A stretch of DNA of 64,000 bases from Thermophagus xiamenensis (GTDB taxonomy: Bacteria > Bacteroidota > Bacteroidia > Bacteroidales > Marinilabiliaceae): NCBI RefSeq assembly GCF_900112795.1, contig NZ_FONA01000007.1, positions 124,001-188,000 of the forward strand, in the 5' to 3' direction. Shown here in pieces: positions 56,860 to 64,000 of the stretch (its first letter is position 1; every line of letters starts with the position of its first letter). Both the position numbers and the translations under genes were made by a program. The notes under the pieces were generated by a model. The model made no database searches, was not told the origin of the DNA, and saw only the letters and a list, made by a program, of their open reading frames with translations.

Positions 56860-58077
56860 CTAATCAGGTGGGTTGAGGACTAATTTATCACCTTCATTTA
56901 AACCCTCCAAAACCCTAATAAATTCGTCGTTTTCTCCACCGGTTTTAATTTTTTGTTGGACAATGCCGAGGGGTGTCTTTTTAAATACAACCTGGAAAGA
57001 ATCTTTAACAAAAACAGCTTCCCTTGGAACAATAAGCTCATCATCCATTTCCTGAATGATAAAACGGTTTACAGACGTCATTCCGGGTAAAAGCCCATGC
57101 CCTTTTGCATCTACTTCAATTTCCACCTTAAAGCCATTAAGAAATTGTCCAGCAATTTCTTTGCCTATATTGGCCACCGACCGCACGGTTCCTTCAAATT
57201 CCTCTTTAGGAAATGCATCAATTTTAATCTTAACGGGCATACCAACATAAATATTGGTTATATCAATCTCTTTAACATAGGTAACCGAGAGGAGAGTTGA
57301 CAAATCGGGCAGAATAGCAATTCGAGGGTCCCACCGGCTTACTCTGGCCCCTACTTTTCGTTTTTCTCCATTCCACTCCCGCACATAAACCACCACTCCC
57401 GATTGTGGCGCCGTAATCACCAAATCAGCCTTTAACTTCAACAAAACCGCCAACTGTTCTTTCTCCTCTTTCAGCTTGTTTTCAATACGTCTAACACTTA
57501 ATGTATTTTTTCGAAGTAATTTCTGGTAATTTCTCTTTTTTTGTTCATATTTCCGCTGAGCCATTTCCAATTCGATCTGAGCCTGCCGCTGGATGGCTTT
57601 GCTTTCGTAAACCGACTGTTCTACTTTTACTTCCTTGTCCAGGACATTGTCAAGCGCTTTTCGAATATCATCTCTGGCCTGAGAAAGATTCAGAGAGCTG
57701 TCCATCCTAGCCTTTTCAAGATTGGCTTCAAACATCTCAATCGTTTCGGTAACTCTCTTTATATATTCCTCAACCTCCGATGGGTCAAGGGTCGCTACAT
57801 AATCTCCTTTTTCAACAACAGTACCTTCCCTCACCAAATCATTAATAACAATTTGCCTTATTCTAATTTTATTTCCCCTCAGAACTTCAGGTATCAAAAT
57901 ATCGGTAGACCGATGTGCTTCCAGCTCCCCCATAGAAGTAACGTATCGTTCAAATTTATCCCGTACCACCTCTACTACCTCCGACTCGGCTGTTTCATCA
58001 GTCAGGAAAATGCGATAAATAATAAAGGCCAACACCACCAAGACTAGTGGCAACAATAATCCTAATCTTTTTTTCAT
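56860..58077 (-). CDS. HlyD-type periplasmic adaptor (second adaptor of operon)
   Basis: A 405-residue membrane-fusion protein with one N-terminal span (LLLPLVLVVLAFIIYRIFL), lipoyl/barrel halves (GTVVEKGDYVATLDP and APQSGVVVYVREW), a long coiled-coil hairpin between them (about 95-210) and a C-terminal barrel (VKIKIDAFPKEEFEGTVRSV). It links an inner-membrane transporter to TolC. It shares EQSVYESxAxQRQA with the adaptor at 61095-62510, so the two are paralogues. The start is the ATG of MKKRLGLL; a longer frame adds 20 unlikely residues. It is last in the operon. Confidence 0.88.
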   Translation of the reverse strand: MKKRLGLLLPLVLVVLAFIIYRIFLTDETAESEVVEVVRDKFERYVTSMGELEAHRSTDILIPEVLRGNKIRIRQIVINDLVREGTVVEKGDYVATLDPSEVEEYIKRVTETIEMFEANLEKARMDSSLNLSQARDDIRKALDNVLDKEVKVEQSVYESKAIQRQAQIELEMAQRKYEQKKRNYQKLLRKNTLSVRRIENKLKEEKEQLAVLLKLKADLVITAPQSGVVVYVREWNGEKRKVGARVSRWDPRIAILPDLSTLLSVTYVKEIDITNIYVGMPVKIKIDAFPKEEFEGTVRSVANIGKEIAGQFLNGFKVEIEVDAKGHGLLPGMTSVNRFIIQEMDDELIVPREAVFVKDSFQVVFKKTPLGIVQQKIKTGGENDEFIRVLEGLNEGDKLVLNPPD

Positions 58078-58182
58078 TTTTGCAGGTATTTTCCGGAGCT
58101 TAATAAAAATATATAACCTGTGTAATATATCACACATGGTTTATATATATGACTTTTCACAAACACAAATACCTTAGGCTTA

Positions 58183-59706
58183 TCATGGTTGCTCCAACAA
58201 TTCATCTAATGCCTCCATTAAAGGTTTATCGTTGACAAAATCATATAAGGTAATTTGCCGCATCTGGTAATAACTTCTCCAATACTGACGGAGTGAAGAG
58301 ATATAATTTCTTCTGGCGGCATCCAAAGAATTTCGGGCAGAATTAAGTTTTATAACATCTACCTTGTCTATAAAAAAACGTTGTTTGGTGACTTCATATC
58401 CCAATTGGGCAATGGTATCGGCTTTGGCTGATATTTCAACCTGTTTTTCCTGCAAGTTAAATTCCATTATACTTATTAACAAATCCTGCTCAAAATCAAT
58501 CCTTGCCTGCTTCACAGTAGCTTCTGTAACCTCTCTGTTTGAGCGTGCCATTTGAATTTTTCCTTTGCGTAATCCCCAATCAAGAATTGGGATGCTTAAA
58601 GACAGTCTTATTTGTTGTTGATCTTCGAAGGGGCTGCCATAAGCCAGGCCAAAATCATCGGCATTCTTATTGATTCCAAAATTGGCTCGAATATTGGCAC
58701 TTAAACCGCTTTCAGACTTCACTTGATCGATATCTTGCTCGGCCTCAAGAAGCTGCTGCTGAAAATCCAAAATTTCCGGATTATTTTCAATTGCCAGCTG
58801 CAACGCTTTCTGTGGATCAATTTTTAAATTGGGAATCTCTTCGGGAACTACACACTCGATAACCACATTATCTTCTAAGCCCAGGAAAGAGGTTAATTCG
58901 GCTCTGGCCTGTTTCAAGCCAATTTTAGCCTTGGTTAAGGCTAATTGGGCATTAAGCAAACCCAGCTCCAAGTCCAACAGTTCATCTTGAGTTACTGTTC
59001 CTATTTCAAACCTTCCTTTCCCAATATTATACAACGTGTCGGCATTGTGATAATTATTTTCCGCAATTTTTAAATTAATCTCGGCCGTCACCTGTGCAAA
59101 AAAATAGTCGGTAGCCTGAATGGCAATTGATTCGAGCGACTGTAAATATTCTCGTTTAGCTTTTTCAAATTGTAAAGGTTCAATACGTGCTTCCCATTTA
59201 AATCGGTTATACCCGTTAAGAGGTTGCGAAAATCCAATGCTTACCGGTACCGATGCATATTGGATATCATCATTATCTTCTAAATTTTGGGATCGGGTCA
59301 AAGAGGAAGTAATGTCAAATACCCCTCCGGTTAGGGGAACATTTTGTCGAATAGACAAAGAAGCATTAGAGGTTAAATATGATCTTTGGTCAAAATACTC
59401 TCCCTGCTCCCCATCGAAACGACTCACAACCGATCTATCGTAATTTACTGGGGTGGCATCCAGACTCAATATAGGCAACCGGTCAGCTTTATAACTTCGA
59501 AATTCCCAATAACGGGCGAGGTACATATTTTTTACCCTAAAACTATAAAGCGATTGCTGATGAGCTAAATTAATAACTTCATCCAGAGTCATACTTACTT
59601 TCACCACATTATCGGAATCATCAGGAAAGTAATCTTCTGTCTCCTGGGCGCCCAGCTCATTAATAAAACATGCAAAAAGTATTGGCAATAGATATTTAGG
59701 ATTCAT
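58183..59706 (-). CDS. TolC family outer-membrane efflux protein
   Basis: A 507-residue outer-membrane channel protein. The signal peptide (KYLLPILFACFINELGAQ) is followed by two internally repeated halves of beta-strand plus long helices; the repeat is seen in NLKIAENNYHNADTLYNIGKGRFEIGTV and the matching C-terminal EISAKADTIAQLGYEVTKQRF. It forms the exit duct for the adaptors and permease on either side. The start is the ATG of MNPKYLL; a GTG one codon earlier also exists. It lies 36 bp after the permease gene. Confidence 0.9.
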   Translation of the reverse strand: MNPKYLLPILFACFINELGAQETEDYFPDDSDNVVKVSMTLDEVINLAHQQSLYSFRVKNMYLARYWEFRSYKADRLPILSLDATPVNYDRSVVSRFDGEQGEYFDQRSYLTSNASLSIRQNVPLTGGVFDITSSLTRSQNLEDNDDIQYASVPVSIGFSQPLNGYNRFKWEARIEPLQFEKAKREYLQSLESIAIQATDYFFAQVTAEINLKIAENNYHNADTLYNIGKGRFEIGTVTQDELLDLELGLLNAQLALTKAKIGLKQARAELTSFLGLEDNVVIECVVPEEIPNLKIDPQKALQLAIENNPEILDFQQQLLEAEQDIDQVKSESGLSANIRANFGINKNADDFGLAYGSPFEDQQQIRLSLSIPILDWGLRKGKIQMARSNREVTEATVKQARIDFEQDLLISIMEFNLQEKQVEISAKADTIAQLGYEVTKQRFFIDKVDVIKLNSARNSLDAARRNYISSLRQYWRSYYQMRQITLYDFVNDKPLMEALDELLEQP

Positions 59707-59742
59707 CACAGCAACATTTTCAAAAGTTATTTGCTTTTTTTA

Positions 59743-61098
59743 TTATGCTCTTAACGACTCTACTGGATCTTGTTCGGCAGCTCGTTTGGCAGGAAGGTAA
59801 CCAAAAACAATCCCAACGGTTGCAGACACACCAAATGCCACAACTACCGAAAACAAAGTCACTATGGTTTCAATGCCAGCCATTACATGAATTAAATGAG
59901 CCAAAACCACACCTAACACGATACCAATCATTCCACCACTTACACTAATCAATGTTGATTCGGACAAAAACTGAACAATAATATCTTTTCTTGAAGCCCC
60001 AATGGCTTGTCGGGTTCCAATCTCCCGAATGCGTTCCCATACCGATGCAAGCATTATATTCATAATTCCAATTCCTCCAACAATAAGTGAGATACTCGCT
60101 ATTGCTCCCAAAACAATATTAAAGATATCATTAGTTTTTTGCTGCTGCTTAAGCAGCAACTCAGGGACGGTAACTTCAAAATCATAAATTCGGGAATGGC
60201 GGCGCAACAACATCCGATTAATAATATTAGCGGTAGAGCTTAAGAATTCTGTCTCATGAACCTGAACAATGATTTTATCGAGTTGATCAGATGAGGCCTC
60301 CAAACTACTGTTGCTTTCATTTTCCGCACCACCACCACGGGAAACTTGTTCCAAAATTTCGGGGTTAACTCTGGCCCGATCTTTAAACCGAAGCAACATA
60401 GTTTTAACAGGGATGATTATTTTGTTATCTGTACTGCTAATGCCTAATTCATCCGAAGCAGAGGCTGTAAAGTCGCGTCTTTCAATAACCCCGATCACTT
60501 CCAGCCAAGAATCTCCACATTTGATATATTGGCCAATGGGATTGTCTGTATTAAAAAAACGGTTTCTGATATTATCACCAATTACAGCCACGGGTTTACC
60601 GGACTCGGCCTGTTGTTCACTAAAGATTTTTCCCAAAGCCAAATTAATATTCAGAAGCGAAAAGTATTCAGGAGAAACACCTTCCAGAACGACAGGGTAA
60701 CTTTTAGCCCCCAAAATAGCATGGTAATTTAAGGAAATAACCGGACTCACTTTGGCTACAGTGGGAATAGTTTCTTTTATGGCTTGTGCATCCAATAATG
60801 TCAAGCCAGGCGAGAACCGTTGGGTACTCTCGCCGCTGGCACTTCCACTACCATTACTTGCATCAATAGAAACATCAGAAGGAGTTACAATAATGTTATT
60901 GACACCAACAAGTTTTATCTGTTCAAGGACTTCCTGTTGCGCACCGCGCCCAATCGCGAGCATACTTATAACCGCAGCAACACCAAACATGATACCTAAT
61001 GCCGTGAGAAAAGATTTTAATTTGTTGGCCAAAATGGCTTCCACGGCAATCAACACATCGTGGTAATACCTGGATATAATAAATTTTACTCGATTCAT
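59743..61098 (-). CDS. MacB-type ABC transporter permease (FtsX family)
   Basis: A 451-residue inner-membrane permease with the MacB layout: one N-terminal span (ANKLKSFLTALGIMFGVAAV), a large periplasmic domain (about 45-310) and three C-terminal FtsX spans (ASISLIVGGIGIMNIMLASV, ESTLISVSGGMIGIVLGVVL, VVAFGVSATVGIVFGYLPA), closing with KRAAEQDPVESLRA. Such transporters push periplasmic substrates through TolC using conformational change rather than membrane transit. The ATP-binding subunit they need is not encoded nearby. The start overlaps the end of the upstream adaptor gene by 4 bp (ATGA). Confidence 0.9.
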   Translation of the reverse strand: MNRVKFIISRYYHDVLIAVEAILANKLKSFLTALGIMFGVAAVISMLAIGRGAQQEVLEQIKLVGVNNIIVTPSDVSIDASNGSGSASGESTQRFSPGLTLLDAQAIKETIPTVAKVSPVISLNYHAILGAKSYPVVLEGVSPEYFSLLNINLALGKIFSEQQAESGKPVAVIGDNIRNRFFNTDNPIGQYIKCGDSWLEVIGVIERRDFTASASDELGISSTDNKIIIPVKTMLLRFKDRARVNPEILEQVSRGGGAENESNSSLEASSDQLDKIIVQVHETEFLSSTANIINRMLLRRHSRIYDFEVTVPELLLKQQQKTNDIFNIVLGAIASISLIVGGIGIMNIMLASVWERIREIGTRQAIGASRKDIIVQFLSESTLISVSGGMIGIVLGVVLAHLIHVMAGIETIVTLFSVVVAFGVSATVGIVFGYLPAKRAAEQDPVESLRA

Positions 61099-62510
61099 CT
61101 TGCTCTCCTCCCTTCAACCGGACGTTCACCTAACCTTTTTCTTTGCTCACCTTGATTCCCTTTCATCCGCCTCGGCGGCCTTTGCACCTCTTTTTTCTCT
61201 TTATTTTCTTCTTTTTCTTTCTCAAGAGCTTCTTTCTTCAAAGCTTCATAAATCTCTACCCCTTCAAAAGGCATTTCTTCATGGTCAGGCGGTTGTATTA
61301 ATGCAACCTCCAAGCCTTCTTCCAGGCCTTCTTCAACAACGACATAATTTTCATTTTCCACCCCAAGCTTTACAATTTGTTTAACCCATTTGTTCCCTTT
61401 ATCAACAAAAACGTAATTAACTGTATCATTTCTAAATACCGCTTCGAGCGGAATGAACAGAACCTCGGGTAAAGAATCCGTAATTATCTCATTGCTGGTG
61501 GTCATGGCAGGTCTCAGATCAGGATCAGTAGAATTCAATTTTATAATTACTTCAAATACCTTTGCATCCCCATCGGGCAAGACCTGACCTATGTTTGCAA
61601 CCGATACAACATTTCCTTTAAATGATTTTTCAGGGAAAGCATCGATGCCAATAGTAGCCTTCTGACCAGGCTTTATCTTTGAAATATCAATTTCGTTTAT
61701 ATAAGTTTTAGAAATCATTGACGACAAATCGGGTAATTCGGCAATAGTAGGCGACCAACGACTTACTGTTGAGCCCGCTTCAATTTTATTTCCAAAACGA
61801 TCATAACTATAAATTACCATACCCGGTTTAGGTGCTTTGACTTCAAGGGCTTCAAACAATGCCTCAATCTCAGCAACTCGTTCCTTACTTTTTTCTACTT
61901 CTTCCCAGGCCCGCGCAACATCATATGCCGCCTGTTTCTTTTTAAGCTCATAGTTTCTCAAAGCCTGTTCCAGATCACGTTCGGCCCTTTCAAGATCAAG
62001 CCGCGCTTGACGCTGAACAGCCGGCGACTCATAAACCGACTGCTCTAATACCAACTTCTTTTCTTCAACAGTTACTTGCGCATCCAGTAAACCATCCCTA
62101 AGGTTACTCAAGTTAATATTGGTATCTATTTTGGCGTCCTCATATGCCTCCATGGCGCTCTCTAGCTCTTCTAAGGCTTCTGTCATTAATTCATCGACTG
62201 CACTGTGATCTAAAGTAGCTACTACATCACCTGAATCGACAACCGTACCTTCCTCCACAATATCGGTTATCTGTATTTCATAAATACCTAGACGTCGACC
62301 CGACAATTCAGAAGGAACTTCTATGGAAGTTGCATTCTCCGCCTGAAGCTGACCGGTAGATATAACCCTCGATACAAAAGGTCCTCGCTCAACAGGTACG
62401 GTAATTATAACACTTTCGCTCACCACCTGGTTGCTCATCGACCAGATCACGATTATCGCCATTAATAAAATTACAGGGATGTAATAAACCGGCTTGAGAA
62501 ATCTTTTCAT
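61095..62510 (-). CDS. HlyD-type periplasmic adaptor (first adaptor of operon)
   Basis: A 471-residue membrane-fusion protein: N-terminal span (YYIPVILLMAIIVIWSM), lipoyl halves (GTVVDSGDVVATLDH and APKPGMVIYSYDRFGN), a coiled-coil hairpin (about 100-220), a barrel domain (ATIGIDAFPEKSFKGNVVSV) and an unusual tail (about 425-471) very rich in Lys, Glu and Arg. It is the first gene of the operon and overlaps the permease by 4 bp. Its start codon lies in the conserved end of a dispersed repeat unit, so the leader consists of repeat sequence. Confidence 0.9.
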   Translation of the reverse strand: MKRFLKPVYYIPVILLMAIIVIWSMSNQVVSESVIITVPVERGPFVSRVISTGQLQAENATSIEVPSELSGRRLGIYEIQITDIVEEGTVVDSGDVVATLDHSAVDELMTEALEELESAMEAYEDAKIDTNINLSNLRDGLLDAQVTVEEKKLVLEQSVYESPAVQRQARLDLERAERDLEQALRNYELKKKQAAYDVARAWEEVEKSKERVAEIEALFEALEVKAPKPGMVIYSYDRFGNKIEAGSTVSRWSPTIAELPDLSSMISKTYINEIDISKIKPGQKATIGIDAFPEKSFKGNVVSVANIGQVLPDGDAKVFEVIIKLNSTDPDLRPAMTTSNEIITDSLPEVLFIPLEAVFRNDTVNYVFVDKGNKWVKQIVKLGVENENYVVVEEGLEEGLEVALIQPPDHEEMPFEGVEIYEALKKEALEKEKEENKEKKEVQRPPRRMKGNQGEQRKRLGERPVEGRRAR

Positions 62511-62666
62511 CCGTATAAAATTTACTTAATTTATTGAACTAATGGTTCTTGAAATTAGTCATTAGTAAATTATCACTAATGACTCCTTCTGCCTTCTGCC
62601 TGTGCACTTCTGCCTCTATGTTTTTATACATGTTCTTATTGTGACAAGCTTTCATGGTAAAGTCCG
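62504..62666. repeat. Dispersed repeat, long unit, upstream of export operon
   Basis: Begins TTTTCATCCGTATAAAATTT, whose CAT (62508-62510) is the start codon of the HlyD adaptor gene. It contains a perfect 9-bp hairpin GTCATTAGT (62557-62565)/ACTAATGAC, heptamers (CTTCTGCCTTCTGCCTGTGC) and the common tail TTTTATACATGTTCTTATTG followed by TGACAAGCTTTCATGG. Confidence 0.82.
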
Positions 62667-63067
62667 TTTCATCTGAGTATTATATACCAATTCATCAATT
62701 ACCCAAACATGCCATTGGTCGTAAATACTATTATTTGGTATTTAGACATAACCATTTCGCACTTTTTAACTTCACAAAATCGGCCCAAGGGGTCCTCTTT
62801 ACCTTAACAAATGTTATGATACAAGACTCAACCTTGGGTCGACTAATTTTCAGTTTATATCTAGTAACCTTACCCCATCCAATCGTTGGATAAATCTTAA
62901 AGGGTCTTAATCTTTACAACCTAATGTCTAAGCTAACTTCATTGCAACTAATGACAATACAAAGACAGAACAGAACGCCAATAGTTTAATACAAGTCTTT
63001 AAAAACTTTAAAACAAGTTATTTTATGAAGTAAATAATTGAAAACAGAAACCGTAAAAATTGGATTT
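62667..63067. other. Intergenic stretch, no gene seen
   Basis: About 400 AT-rich bases between the repeat unit and the end of glmM. A 79-codon plus-strand frame starting in the repeat has no recognisable motif and is not counted. No terminator for glmM is evident. Confidence 0.45.
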
Positions 63068-64000
63068 TCAAACAAATGATTTTATTACCTTCATCATTGA
63101 TTCAGCCAATCTATCAGCCTCTTCCGGTGTTTGTGCTTCGGAGTAAATGCGAACAATGGGTTCGGTATTAGATTTTCGAAGATGAACCCAAGAATTAGGA
63201 AAATCAATCTTTACTCCATCAATGTCATTAATTTTTTCATTGCGATAATGCTCTTTTAGCTTTTGCAGTAACCCATCCACATCGGTATGGGGCGGAAGTT
63301 CCAATTTGTTTTTAGACATAAAATAGGATGGATACTCTTTTCGTAGCTCAGAAGTTTTTTTCCTTTTCTTAGCCAGATAAGTCAAGAACAGAGCTATGCC
63401 CACCAGTGCATCACGCCCGTAATGACTGGCAGGATAAATCACGCCCCCATTACCTTCACCGCCAATCACGGCATTGGTTTCCTTCATCTTGGCCACCACA
63501 TTCACTTCTCCAACGGCCGAAGCATAATATGTTCCACCGAATTTTTTTGTAACATCGCTCAATGCGCGTGTGGAGCTGAGATTTGAAACGGTATTTCCGG
63601 GGGTATGACTCAATATATAATCAGCCACCGCCACCAGAGTATATTCTTCGCCGAACATGGAACCATCTTCATTAATTATGGCCAGGCGGTCAACATCAGG
63701 GTCAACCACAAATCCCACATCTGCCTTTTCTTTCTTCATGGCTTCCGATATTTCGGTTAAGTGCTCGGGCAAAGGTTCCGGATTATGCGGGAACTGACCC
63801 GTAGGCTCACAATTCAACTGTACAACATTTTCCACCCCCAGTGCTTTCAATAATGGCGGCAAAGCAATACCACCCACAGAATTAACACAATCTATAACCA
63901 CTTTAAACCCTGCAGAATGAATAGCATCTACATCCACCAAATCCAAATTCAAGATCTCCTGAATATGAATTTGCGTATACTCCTTCTCGGAAACCGTCCC
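63068..64000 (-). CDS. glmM: Phosphoglucosamine mutase, 5' part outside window
   Basis: The C-terminal 310 residues of an alpha-phosphohexomutase; the frame stays open to the window edge, so the start and the catalytic phosphoserine lie outside. Visible are the magnesium loop VVDPDVDRLAI, the sugar-binding loop GGEGNGGVIYP and the phosphate-binding loop RKSNTEPIVRIYSE. These fit GlmM, which converts GlcN-6-P to GlcN-1-P for UDP-GlcNAc, the precursor of peptidoglycan and of the LpxA substrate. Phosphomannomutase is possible, but GEGNGG with RKSNTEP favours the GlmM group of Bacteroidota. Confidence 0.85.
   Translation of the reverse strand, partial: GTVSEKEYTQIHIQEILNLDLVDVDAIHSAGFKVVIDCVNSVGGIALPPLLKALGVENVVQLNCEPTGQFPHNPEPLPEHLTEISEAMKKEKADVGFVVDPDVDRLAIINEDGSMFGEEYTLVAVADYILSHTPGNTVSNLSSTRALSDVTKKFGGTYYASAVGEVNVVAKMKETNAVIGGEGNGGVIYPASHYGRDALVGIALFLTYLAKKRKKTSELRKEYPSYFMSKNKLELPPHTDVDGLLQKLKEHYRNEKINDIDGVKIDFPNSWVHLRKSNTEPIVRIYSEAQTPEEADRLAESMMKVIKSFV

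Noticed and set aside
62654-62893. 79-codon plus-strand frame before glmM
   Set aside because: It starts inside a repeat unit, has no recognisable motif and lacks a promoter-like element at a sensible distance.

Overview
This 64 kb window looks like chromosomal DNA of a Bacteroidota member, most likely order Bacteroidales or Marinilabiliales. The evidence is: an LpxC/FabZ fusion inside an lpxD–lpxC/fabZ–lpxA cluster; type IX secretion genes porX and porW plus gldH; several lipoproteins with Bacteroidota-only domains (DUF4837, DUF2807, DUF4469); and promoters of the Bacteroidota type (TTTG, about 19-20 bp, TAnnTTTG). Shine-Dalgarno sequences are rare. The base composition is AT-leaning, and nothing resembles a plasmid, prophage, insertion sequence or CRISPR. 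The genus cannot be named from the sequence alone.

Layout. 1-663 is non-coding: a terminator at the left edge, an array of six 23-bp palindromes (about 200-345) and the infB terminator. 664-5836 is the rimP-nusA-infB operon on the minus strand. 6038-10720 (plus) holds an HD phosphohydrolase and the lipid A genes lpxD, lpxC/fabZ and lpxA. 10760-19046 (minus) holds pdxA, a small unknown, a DUF4837 lipoprotein, a LysM lytic transglycosylase, a TatA-like protein, rseP, dxr, a candidate 49-codon gene and an M23 endopeptidase. An initiator tRNA with its own promoter and terminator lies at 19.4 kb, followed by a soluble histidine kinase. 21.3-28.0 kb (minus) carries ald, tsaE, porX and porW. A repeat-rich kilobase, an HU-like gene and a 46-bp tandem array follow. 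30.3-35.9 kb (minus) holds a NifU-like protein, mrp, an alkyltransferase-like protein, trmB, gldH, ricT and holB. 36-48 kb is a mixture: a glycosyltransferase, unknowns, a DUF3108 protein, a thiamine-binding-type protein, a Big_5 lipoprotein, metA, a TetR regulator, rnr and a DUF3267 protein. 48-56.6 kb holds a hybrid PAS kinase, an EEP hydrolase, a beta-helix lipoprotein, an AI-2E transporter, a DUF2807 protein and mdh. 56.9-62.5 kb is an ABC-type tripartite export operon (adaptor, permease, TolC, second adaptor). The window ends inside glmM.

How the genes work together. Much of the region builds or guards the cell envelope: lipid A synthesis, isoprenoid precursors (dxr), peptidoglycan precursor supply (glmM) and remodelling (transglycosylase, M23), site-2 proteolysis (rseP), type IX secretion and its regulator, and an efflux machine. 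The rest is core information processing (infB, nusA, rimP, rnr, holB, trmB, tsaE, tRNA-fMet) and metabolism (metA, pdxA, mdh, ald).

The least expected material is non-coding. A dispersed repeat family occurs as short (about 105 bp) and long (about 165-195 bp) units in intergenic gaps. Short units show paired inverted repeats with compensatory changes, and the conserved end of a unit coincides with the start codon of dxr, porW and an HlyD adaptor gene. Two unrelated arrays of small palindromes have similar spacing of about 23 bp per palindrome.
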